From JBDLID01 sp039715055 (lineage in GTDB: Bacteria > Desulfobacterota > Desulfobulbia > Desulfobulbales > Desulfocapsaceae): DNA of 26,317 bases. Positions within the stretch are counted from its first letter, which is position 1. Every line of letters begins with the position of its first letter. Below the pieces are notes generated by a model. The model made no database searches and was not told the DNA's origin. It was given only the letters and a program-made list of their open reading frames with translations. The stretch spans positions 1-26,317 of the forward strand of contig JBDLID010000033.1 in the NCBI GenBank assembly GCA_039715055.1. Direction: 5' to 3'. The position numbers and the translations under genes are program-made. Shown in pieces: positions 15,359 to 22,648 of this stretch.

Positions 15359-17533
15359 ATGAGCGGCAAGGGCTTGTATATCCAGCTCTTCAGCATACAC
15401 GGCCTGATCCGGGGCAACAGCCCGGAGCTTGGCCGTGATGCGGACACCGGCGGGCAGGTCAAGTATGTCCTGGAACTTGCCAGGGCCCTTGGGGAAAGAG
15501 AGGACGTGGCCGGAGTCGACCTGGTCACCCGTCTGATTGTCGACCGTACCGTCTCCGAAGATTACTCCCGCCCCATCGAACCCCTGTCGGACAAGGCCCG
15601 GATCGTCAGGATCCAGTGCGGCGGCAGGAGGTATCTGCGCAAGGAGCTGCTCTGGCCCCATATCGAGGAGTTCATCGACCAGAGCATTCGCTTCATCAAG
15701 GAGGAGAACCTCACCCCCGACCTGTTCCACGGTCACTACGCCGACGCCGGTTATGTAGCCATGGAGCTTGCCGCTGCCTTTGACACTCCCTTCGTCTTCA
15801 CAGGTCATTCCATGGGCCGCAACAAGCTCGCCAAACTTCTGGCGGACGGCATGACCATGAACCAGATCCGCAAACACTATAAGATAGACACCCGGATCCA
15901 GGTGGAGGAAGAGGTCATCCAGAGGGCAGATTTGATCCTCACCTCCACCCAGCAGGAGATCGACAAGCAGTATGGCCTCTACAAGGAGCGGCCCAGGAAA
16001 ATTTTCCAGGTGACCCCGCCCGGCATAGACCTTGAGACCTTCTACCCCTACTACGACACCAAGCTTGACGAAGAGCTGCTCAGTGAGGAAGTCAAGCAGA
16101 CCAGATTCACCCTGATGCAGGAGCTGCACCGCTTCTGGTCCCACCCGGAAAAACCGTTTATCCTGGCGTTATGCCGGCCGGATCACCGGAAGAATATCAC
16201 GGGGCTGATCGAGGCCTACGGCAAGAACAAGGAGCTCAGGACCGTTGCCAACCTGGCGATATTTGCCGGTATCAGGCACAATATTATCGGTATGGGGGAA
16301 AACGAGCAGGCGGTGCTCACCGACATGCTCCTGCAGATGGACCGTTTTGACCTGTACGGCAAGCTGGCCATCCCCAAGCGCCATGATTTTGCCACCGAGG
16401 TTCCGGAACTGTACCGGTTGTGCGCCTCCGGCCATGGGGTCTTTGTCAACCCGGCCCTGGTTGAACCGTTCGGCCTCACCCTGATCGAGGCCTCCGCCTG
16501 TGGCCTGCCCATCGTGGCCACCGCCGACGGCGGCCCGGTGGACATCGTGGCCAACTGCGGAAACGGCCTGATTGTGGACGCGGCAAGACCCGATGAGATC
16601 GCCTCCGCCCTCTACGAGGTGTTGGTCGACACCGACACCTGGGCCAGGTACTCCAACAACGGCATCAACGGAGTGCGCCGCCACTATTCATGGAAACACC
16701 ACTGCGAGGAGAGCATCAAGGCCTTTCACAGGCTGCTGCCCGGTGCCCCTGAGAACGAGAGGTTGGAGCAGAGGCCCGCGGGTCCCCCCTCATTCGGCAA
16801 GCGGCTGACCAGTCTGAACAGGTTGATGATAACAGACATTGACAACACCCTGGTCGGTGACGACCAGTCAATGAAGGCCCTCTTTGAGATCTTAAGCCGG
16901 CACCAGGCGGACATCGCCTGGGGCATGTCCACCGGTCGCAGCCTGGAGCTGACTTCGGAGGCGATGACCGAGTACAACATCCCCATGCCGGATATCATCA
17001 TCTGTTCGGTGGGAACCGAGATCTATTACGGCCCCGACCTGCGTATGGACAAGGGATGGCAGCAGCATATCTCCCGCTACTGGCGGCCCGAGGAGATCAA
17101 GGAGTGTCTGCAGGAGCTGGAATTCCTGGTCTTCCAGGAGGCGGAAGGACAGCGCAGCCACAAGATCAGCTACTACCTGGAAGAAAAAAACGACCGGCTG
17201 GCCCGGGTCAACGAGGCCCTGTTTGCCCGAAAGCTCAGGTGCCAGGTAATCTACTCCCACGGACAGTTCCTGGACATCGTGCCCTGGCGCGCCTCCAAAG
17301 GCAAGGCCATCGATTACCTGCGCTACAAGTATAAGTTCTCCACCCGTCATGTGATGGTGGCCGGAGACTCCGGCAACGACGCAGACATGCTCTCTGGCAA
17401 GGCCCGGGGGCTCGTGGTCGGCAATTACGCGGAAGAGCTGGCCGCCCTCAAGGGGTGCCGGACGGTCTTTTTCAGTGAACACAACTATGCCAAGGGAATC
17501 ATCGACGGGCTGCACCACTACAGCTTTATCTAA
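15359..17533 (+). CDS. spsA: Sucrose-phosphate synthase with fused sucrose-phosphatase domain
   Basis: The enzyme makes sucrose-6-phosphate from UDP-glucose and fructose-6-phosphate and probably dephosphorylates it. ATG 15359 gives the family-like start MSGKGLYIQLFSIHGLIRG. The open frame runs further upstream to a TTG, but that part is not protein-like; GGAG lies about 25 bases upstream, so the start is not certain. The 724 residues comprise a GT4 glycosyltransferase (1-470) with GRDADTGGQVKYVLELARAL, H150 in TGHSMG, RPDHRKN, and the E-x7-E motif E369-E377 (EPFGLTLIE). A HAD phosphatase domain (485-724) follows with nucleophile D493 in DIDNTL, MSTGR, and GDSGNDADM (669-677). All HAD catalytic residues are present, so the phosphatase half should be active. 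It is convergent with sucrose synthase, 65 bases apart. Confidence 0.94.
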   Translation: MSGKGLYIQLFSIHGLIRGNSPELGRDADTGGQVKYVLELARALGEREDVAGVDLVTRLIVDRTVSEDYSRPIEPLSDKARIVRIQCGGRRYLRKELLWPHIEEFIDQSIRFIKEENLTPDLFHGHYADAGYVAMELAAAFDTPFVFTGHSMGRNKLAKLLADGMTMNQIRKHYKIDTRIQVEEEVIQRADLILTSTQQEIDKQYGLYKERPRKIFQVTPPGIDLETFYPYYDTKLDEELLSEEVKQTRFTLMQELHRFWSHPEKPFILALCRPDHRKNITGLIEAYGKNKELRTVANLAIFAGIRHNIIGMGENEQAVLTDMLLQMDRFDLYGKLAIPKRHDFATEVPELYRLCASGHGVFVNPALVEPFGLTLIEASACGLPIVATADGGPVDIVANCGNGLIVDAARPDEIASALYEVLVDTDTWARYSNNGINGVRRHYSWKHHCEESIKAFHRLLPGAPENERLEQRPAGPPSFGKRLTSLNRLMITDIDNTLVGDDQSMKALFEILSRHQADIAWGMSTGRSLELTSEAMTEYNIPMPDIIICSVGTEIYYGPDLRMDKGWQQHISRYWRPEEIKECLQELEFLVFQEAEGQRSHKISYYLEEKNDRLARVNEALFARKLRCQVIYSHGQFLDIVPWRASKGKAIDYLRYKYKFSTRHVMVAGDSGNDADMLSGKARGLVVGNYAEELAALKGCRTVFFSEHNYAKGIIDGLHHYSFI

Positions 17534-17598
17534 CCCTTCGGCAAATCACCGCCACGTCTCGCCTGCAGGCCGCAGGAAACCGGTATTGACATGCCCCT

Positions 17599-19980
17599 CT
17601 ACTCAAGCAGGGTCGCGGCCCGGGGCCTGAACTGGAGGTGGTAGAGCATCTCCAGGTACCGGTTGGTCTCCTGTCGTTCCAGGTTGGTGGCGTACTTCCA
17701 GAAGCCGTAGATACAGGTCAGGGTGAGCAGCCTCCTGGCATACCGTTTCCAGGTATACTTTGCCTCCACCCTCCGTACCCCGCCCACGGATATCTTCTGC
17801 CAGTAATCCGGTTCCCGGCCACACCGATCAAGGAAGTCGCTGATTTTTTCCGCCGCCTTCTCTCCGTGGTTGGGATCGATATGAAAGCCCGAGATCCCGT
17901 CTTCAATGATTTCCAGCGGCCCACCGTAACAGGTGGCAAAGGTGGGCAGCCCTGAGGCCATGGCCTCGATGACAGTGAGCCCGAATGCCTCAAAAAATGC
18001 GGGCTGGACAAAGGCCCCCCTCCGGTCGGCGATATAGCGGTACAGCTCGCCCGAGAGATTCTTGTCAAGCCGCATGCCGAGCCAGCGCACCTGATCATCA
18101 AGGCCGTATTTTTCAAAGAGCTCATGCATCTTCAATATCTGCTCCCGCTCCTCGGCGTCCCCTGAGTTGTCCGGATGCACGGTTCCGCAGACAATCAGCA
18201 GGTTGGCCTCCCTCCGCAACCGCTCGCTTGCCCCATACCACTCGACCAGGCCGGAAAGATTCTTGATATGGTCCAGCCTGGCCATGGAAAAGATGATCGG
18301 CCTGTCGGGCTCGGTAAGAAAGCCGCGGCTGTCCGGCAGATCGGCGGAAAAGATCAGCTGCCAAAGCTCCGAGTGCAGCCCCTCGATCCTGCGGCTCTCC
18401 TCGGTATAGGGAAAGTAGACTTCATCGTCCGCTCCGGGGGAGACGATGTTGAACTTGGGATCAAAGACATCGATGCCGTGGATCACCCTCTGCAGACCCG
18501 GCATGGTAAAGGAGCCGTAGGATTCATACTGTCCTATCACATCGTTTGAGCCTGCGATCTCCTGATAGGTGGAGGAGATGATAAAATCAGCCCCGTTCAT
18601 GGCGATCAGGTCGGCGGTGAACTGACAGGAGAAGTGATACTGCTCCTCCATCTCCTGCCAGTAGAGGGCGGAGTAGAGGTACTTGGTCTTTTCCAGGGCG
18701 TGGGCGATATTGCACTGGGTGACCCCCAGGTTATGGGCCAGCAGTGAGGCCACCAGGTTGCCGTCGGAGTAGTTGCCGATCACAAGATCGGGGCGGCGTC
18801 CCAGGCGGGCCATGATCTCCCTCTTGGACTCCATGGCGAACTCTTCCAGGTAAGGCCACACCTCAAAGCGTGAGATCCAGTGAGGAATGACGGCCCCGTC
18901 CTGATTCCGGAAGGGGATCCGGATAATGTGCACATTTTCACAGCCGTTGACAAGCTCTTCGGGTTGGTTGCAGGAGGTTCCGTTGGCCTCGGGAATCAAT
19001 CTGGTCACGATCAGGATCCTGGGGGCGATATCCAGCCCCTGGTTCCGCAGTCTCTCCTGCATTTCCCGCTCAAGGGCCCGGACCTGATCCAGGATATAGA
19101 CCACCTGGCCCCCTGTGTCGGGAAGGCCGAGGACATGGTCCTGGCCGAAATAGCCGTGGGGCGAGAAGATCACCACATTGAATATCATCGGTATCCTGCC
19201 TAAAAAATCTTCCAGGATCTGATGGTCCGGGACCTCCAGCAGGTTGGCAAGAAGGCTCATGGACTCGCGGATCATGGCAAGTTTTTTGCCCCAGCCCGCC
19301 TCAAAGCCCAACGGGTTCAGATCACCCTCTATGTCCTGCCACTCCAGGTCTTGCGGGCAGGTATCCATGTAAGCCATGGCAGTGACCAGGGAGTCACGAA
19401 GCTCGGCCACCGAACCGATATGGTCATTGATCATAAAGGGCTGCTCGCCGTAACCGTGCATGCGCAGAAATGAGAGGAGCAGCTCCCCGCCCCGGCTCAA
19501 CTCGTTGCCGAGCCGGCCGGAAAACTTGCGATTGAGGAATTCAACCCCGTGGCCGATGGATCTTGCCTGGTTCATCTTGGGAAAATCGCGTTCAAAAGGG
19601 CCGAAATCGATCTCCAGGATACGGGCCCGGCTGTCTCCGGTCACCAGTCCTTCCTTGAAGCCGAGAAATTCGGCAACGGAGATCTCCTCAAAGGCCATCG
19701 ACTCAAAGTGATAGCGGAGAAAGTGCCAGCGGGCAACGCCGGGGCGGATGTCAAAGTAGAACCAGGGATCATCGAGGGCCGCCTCCTGGGTATGTTTCAG
19801 GGCCTGGCCCAGGGGAGAGTCAAGCAGCTCCATGCATTCCTGTTCATTGCAGAATGCGCTGAAATCATCCCAGATATCACTCCCCAGGAGCAGGCTCTTA
19901 CCCCGTGACTGGTACCTGCGAAAGAGGCTGTAGACCAGCTTCCTGTTATCGCTCACAAAATTCATCAACTGCTTAAGCAT
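17599..19980 (-). CDS. susA: Sucrose synthase
   Basis: Sucrose synthase reversibly converts sucrose and NDP to NDP-glucose and fructose. The 793 residues match full-length plant and cyanobacterial forms. An N-terminal regulatory region (1-265) includes DPWFYFDIRPG. The GT4 catalytic part begins near FSPHGYFGQ, then GLPDTGGQVVYILDQVRALE, H427 in IAHALEKTKY, R568 and K573 in MARLDHIKN, and E664-E672 in EAFGLTVIE. A C-terminal helical tail (740-793) is typical. In bacteria the enzyme is usually thought to favour cleavage, supplying ADP-glucose or UDP-glucose. It is transcribed divergently from the fructokinase gene across a 172-base gap. Confidence 0.96.
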   Translation of the reverse strand: MLKQLMNFVSDNRKLVYSLFRRYQSRGKSLLLGSDIWDDFSAFCNEQECMELLDSPLGQALKHTQEAALDDPWFYFDIRPGVARWHFLRYHFESMAFEEISVAEFLGFKEGLVTGDSRARILEIDFGPFERDFPKMNQARSIGHGVEFLNRKFSGRLGNELSRGGELLLSFLRMHGYGEQPFMINDHIGSVAELRDSLVTAMAYMDTCPQDLEWQDIEGDLNPLGFEAGWGKKLAMIRESMSLLANLLEVPDHQILEDFLGRIPMIFNVVIFSPHGYFGQDHVLGLPDTGGQVVYILDQVRALEREMQERLRNQGLDIAPRILIVTRLIPEANGTSCNQPEELVNGCENVHIIRIPFRNQDGAVIPHWISRFEVWPYLEEFAMESKREIMARLGRRPDLVIGNYSDGNLVASLLAHNLGVTQCNIAHALEKTKYLYSALYWQEMEEQYHFSCQFTADLIAMNGADFIISSTYQEIAGSNDVIGQYESYGSFTMPGLQRVIHGIDVFDPKFNIVSPGADDEVYFPYTEESRRIEGLHSELWQLIFSADLPDSRGFLTEPDRPIIFSMARLDHIKNLSGLVEWYGASERLRREANLLIVCGTVHPDNSGDAEEREQILKMHELFEKYGLDDQVRWLGMRLDKNLSGELYRYIADRRGAFVQPAFFEAFGLTVIEAMASGLPTFATCYGGPLEIIEDGISGFHIDPNHGEKAAEKISDFLDRCGREPDYWQKISVGGVRRVEAKYTWKRYARRLLTLTCIYGFWKYATNLERQETNRYLEMLYHLQFRPRAATLLE

Positions 19981-20079
19981 TGAAAATTACACCATGTTTT
20001 GAATTATTATGGGACAGCCATCCTGAAAGGCTCCACCTGTTCCCGTCTCCTGCCCCAGACGGCTGCGGGGTATTACGAT

Positions 20080-20108
20080 TTGCCTCGGACAAATTATTCT
20101 TCTATACT
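20080..20108 (+). promoter_or_regulatory. Sigma-70-like promoter for the fructokinase gene
   Basis: TTGCCT (-35) and TATACT (-10) are separated by exactly 17 bases, about 45 bases before the fructokinase start codon, which also has an AGGAAG ribosome binding site. I saw no equally good promoter for sucrose synthase on the other strand. Confidence 0.5.
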
Positions 20109-20152
20109 TTTAATGAAGCGTATCAAAAATAGTTTTAGATAGGAAGAAAGCC

Positions 20153-21013
20153 ATGGGACAAAAACTGATTCTCTCCTTCGGCGAAATTGTCTGGGACCAG
20201 TTCGGAGAAAAATCGATCCTCGGCGGCGCCCCCCTGAATGTGGCCTACCATCTGCATATGGCCGGGGCAAAGACCAGGCTGATCAGCCGGATCGGCTCCG
20301 ATCAACTCGGACGGGAGACCATTGACAAGCTAAGGGGCATGGGCCTTGACTGCTCCGGGGTCCAGGTGGATGATGAGCTTGCAAGCGGCAGGGTGTTCGT
20401 CACCCTCGATGATCAGGGACAGCCGAGCTACGACATAGCCGATCCGGCTGCCTGGGACGCCATCGGTTACCCGCCCGACGAACAGAGCCTCCTGCCCGAC
20501 ACCTACCACCTGGTATTCGGCACCCTGTCCCAGCGACACAACCGCAGCCGGGAAAGTCTTGCAAAGTTGATCGCCGGAGCTGACACCATCTTCTACGACG
20601 TCAACCTGAGACCTCCCCACACAACCATGCAGCTGGTCAAGGATTCTCTTGACGCCGCCGATGTGGTCAAGGTCAACGTTGAGGAGCTGGAGCTTCTCGG
20701 CTCCTGGTTTACCGAAAAAGATGACAATATCCAGCAGACCGCAGCAACCCTGCTCAAGGACTTTGCTCTTTCACTTATGGCGGTGACCGATGGGGATAAA
20801 GGGGCATGGCTGATCTCAGGGGACGGTACTGTGAAGAGCCACCCGGGATTTCAGGTCACTGTCTGCGACCCGGTGGGCAGCGGAGACGGGTTCTTCTCGG
20901 TCCTGATTCGAGGTTTTCTGGAATCCATGGCCCCTGAGAAGATACTCATTGAGGCAAACAGGCTCGGGGCATGGATCGCCTCCCGATCCGGGGCGACCCC
21001 GCCTTATGAATGA
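20153..21013 (+). CDS. PfkB-family fructokinase
   Basis: The 286-residue sugar kinase has the N-terminal GGAPLNVAYHLHMAGAKT signature and the C-terminal PfkB signature DPVGSGDGF, with catalytic base D245 and the anion hole formed by GSGD. It most likely phosphorylates the fructose released by sucrose synthase to fructose-6-phosphate, which can re-enter sucrose synthesis or glycolysis. Substrate is assigned mainly from neighbours, since PfkB kinases also act on other sugars and nucleosides. The end GATPPYE is normal for the family, so the gene is complete despite the repeat 40 bases downstream. Confidence 0.9.
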   Translation: MGQKLILSFGEIVWDQFGEKSILGGAPLNVAYHLHMAGAKTRLISRIGSDQLGRETIDKLRGMGLDCSGVQVDDELASGRVFVTLDDQGQPSYDIADPAAWDAIGYPPDEQSLLPDTYHLVFGTLSQRHNRSRESLAKLIAGADTIFYDVNLRPPHTTMQLVKDSLDAADVVKVNVEELELLGSWFTEKDDNIQQTAATLLKDFALSLMAVTDGDKGAWLISGDGTVKSHPGFQVTVCDPVGSGDGFFSVLIRGFLESMAPEKILIEANRLGAWIASRSGATPPYE

Positions 21014-21052
21014 AAACGCTACTGGCTGAAGGTGATGGTGACAGAAAATCCG

Positions 21053-21118
21053 GAACAAAATCCGGTGACACAATACCATTTTTTTCATAAAATGGTATTG
21101 TGTCACCGGATTTTGTTC
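21053..21118. repeat. Right boundary hairpin of the sucrose module
   Basis: A perfect 30-bp stem (arms 21053-21082 and 21089-21118) with a 6-nt loop. The core TCCGGTGACACAATACCATTT is the same as in the left hairpin. Its last three bases overlap the first three bases of the right direct repeat. It could also terminate fructokinase transcription. Confidence 0.85.
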
Positions 21119-21217
21119 AACTATCTGGGAAAGCTTGACTGAGTACTCTGTCTGGTAATGGAGTCAGGGACCGCAGCATTTCTTGAATTTTTTACCGCTG
21201 GTGCAGGGGCAGGGCTC
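21116..21217. repeat. Right ~100 bp direct repeat flanking the sucrose module
   Basis: The counterpart of 15051-15150. Positions 21116-21142 still encode FNYLGKLD and a stop, identical in protein sequence to the end of the U32 gene but cut off from it. The rest is the functional 3' end of ychJ, including its stop at 21164. Confidence 0.85.
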
Positions 21218-21646
21218 GTTTCTGCCGACTTTGCTGTCAGGCGCTGATCCCGGCTGAGTTTCCTCCAGCGTACCGTCAATATAAAACCAACATCCATCTT
21301 CTTTTACAAAACGGCTCGTTTCACACAGTTTTAAGATCTTTCCATCCGATATGGCCGTCGCCTGAAATTCAACGATGCCTTCACTGTCACTTTGCCGACC
21401 GTTTTTCGTGCGGATTACAACCAGATTTTTCCAGGCCGGGATCGTCGCCGGGTCGATGTTAGAGGGCCTGGTGGTCGGATGCCATGTTGACAAGAGGTAG
21501 GCGATATTTTTCAGAACAAAGGCGCTGTATCTTGAACGCATCAGGGCCTCGGCTGTGGCAGCGTTTTCACCTCCGCTGAGCAGTCTCGAACAGCAGTTGG
21601 AAAAAGGTTGGCCGGACCGGCAGGGGCATTCTTTCAGTTCAGTCAT
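21164..21646 (-). CDS. ychJ: YchJ-family protein with two SEC-C motifs
   Basis: The 160-residue protein has an N-terminal zinc-binding motif CPCRSGQPFSNCC (about 8-20), a central YchJ (UPF0225) domain with ALMRSRYSAFVLKN and YLLSTWHP, and a C-terminal SEC-C motif CPCTSGKKFKKCC. The last motif has Thr where CPCGSG is usual. The left-hand remnant of the duplicated 3' end keeps Gly, so the substitution probably arose after duplication. The function of YchJ is not established; SEC-C motifs bind zinc and, in SecA, contact SecB and ribosomes. The gene points towards the sucrose module. Confidence 0.88.
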   Translation of the reverse strand: MTELKECPCRSGQPFSNCCSRLLSGGENAATAEALMRSRYSAFVLKNIAYLLSTWHPTTRPSNIDPATIPAWKNLVVIRTKNGRQSDSEGIVEFQATAISDGKILKLCETSRFVKEDGCWFYIDGTLEETQPGSAPDSKVGRNEPCPCTSGKKFKKCCGP

Positions 21647-21804
21647 ATCCTTTCCTGATGTGAGGTGATTCAGGTTCTTTGTCGTGAAGTGTTTTTTTCC
21701 TGCAGACCCATGGCACAGTCAATCCTGTTTGACTGGCTTCTTCCTGTTGGGGTAAAATGAGATACGGATTTACTGTTTCAGCTCCATGAAATAAATACTA
21801 TTCA

Positions 21805-21945
21805 GGGCACCTTGAAAAATTGCCTTTCAGGTCAAACTCTTCGTTACAAGATAAATTTTATCCTCGGAATATCACTCATATGCCTGCGGTAAAATTTATC
21901 TCGTGCCTCGACTTTGGCCTGAAATACTAATTTTTCAAGGTACCC
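21805..21945. repeat. MITE-like repeat, copy C
   Basis: A 141-bp imperfect palindrome with ends GGCACCTTGAAAAATTGCC and CTAATTTTTCAAGGTACC, aligning with the copy at 5581-5719 and sharing its ends with the short copy at 10931-11008. It stops 12 bases before the next start codon. Confidence 0.7.
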
Positions 21946-21957
21946 TTCAGTGATCAA

Positions 21958-22605
21958 ATGAGCCTTTTTTCATTTTTAAGGTTTTTTAGAAAAGGAGATA
22001 AATCGCACTGGGAAAAAATCTATTCTTCCCATTCATCTCAACAGCTAGGCTGGTACCAGGAATCCCCTGAAATTTCTCTGCAGTTCATTGCCGACAGCAA
22101 GTCTGGTTTTGAGGCTCACATTATTGATGTCGGCGGCGGGACTTCACGCTTGGCTGAAATGTTGCTTCAGCAAGGATATCATAATCTGACTGTTTTTGAT
22201 ATTTCATCACAGGCGCTGAATGTTGCCCGCCTGTCACTTGCTGAGAAGGCAGAAAGGATTACCTGGATCGAAGGTGATATAATTTCGTATAGTTTTGATC
22301 AGCAATATGATATCTGGCATGACCGGGCGGTTTTTCATTTCCTGACAGAAGCAGAAGACAGGCAAAAATATATGCAGACATTGAACAGGACGCTCTCTGC
22401 AAATGGTCATTTTATCATCTCAACCTTCAGCCCCGAAGCACCTCCAAAATGCTCCGGCATACCTGTTGCCAGGTATACTCCTCAGTCACTCCGCAAAGAA
22501 GTCGGCAGCGGGTTTGAACTCCTCGACTCAAGAGAAGAATTTCACCGCACACCTGCCAATACAGAGCAGAAGTTCATTTATTGCCTTTTTAAACGTAGCT
22601 CCTGA
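21958..22605 (+). CDS. Class I SAM-dependent methyltransferase
   Basis: A 215-residue protein with the Rossmann motif I HIIDVGGGTSRLAEMLL, motif II LTVFDISSQAL, an acidic GDI before strand 4, and DIWHDRAVFHFLT at the active-site face. The family opens with HWEKIY and GWYQ, both seen here; its substrates are mostly unknown. The 22 residues before HWEKIY are hydrophobic and basic, and the ATG has no ribosome binding site because a repeat element ends 12 bases upstream. Insertion may have replaced the original 5' end and promoter, so expression is uncertain. It is convergent with the next gene, 43 bases apart. Confidence 0.83.
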   Translation: MSLFSFLRFFRKGDKSHWEKIYSSHSSQQLGWYQESPEISLQFIADSKSGFEAHIIDVGGGTSRLAEMLLQQGYHNLTVFDISSQALNVARLSLAEKAERITWIEGDIISYSFDQQYDIWHDRAVFHFLTEAEDRQKYMQTLNRTLSANGHFIISTFSPEAPPKCSGIPVARYTPQSLRKEVGSGFELLDSREEFHRTPANTEQKFIYCLFKRSS

Positions 22606-22648
22606 TGATTACCTAAATTGATCTGTTGTCGATAACCTAAAGGCCACC

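Larger units (their letters stand above)
15151..21118. mobile_element. Sucrose metabolism module bounded by hairpins and direct repeats
   Basis: The segment holds three sucrose genes and nothing else. It is edged by two copies of the same long hairpin, and outside these by ~100 bp direct repeats. The flanking genes, U32 and ychJ, have their 3' ends duplicated so that each repeat contains the junction between them. This is what an insertion into the U32-ychJ convergent junction would leave. No transposase or integrase is present, so the mechanism is unknown. Confidence 0.6.

Noticed and set aside
15317..16144. Minus-strand open frame inside spsA
   Set aside because: Shadow of the high-GC glycosyltransferase gene; no ribosome binding site or recognisable motif.
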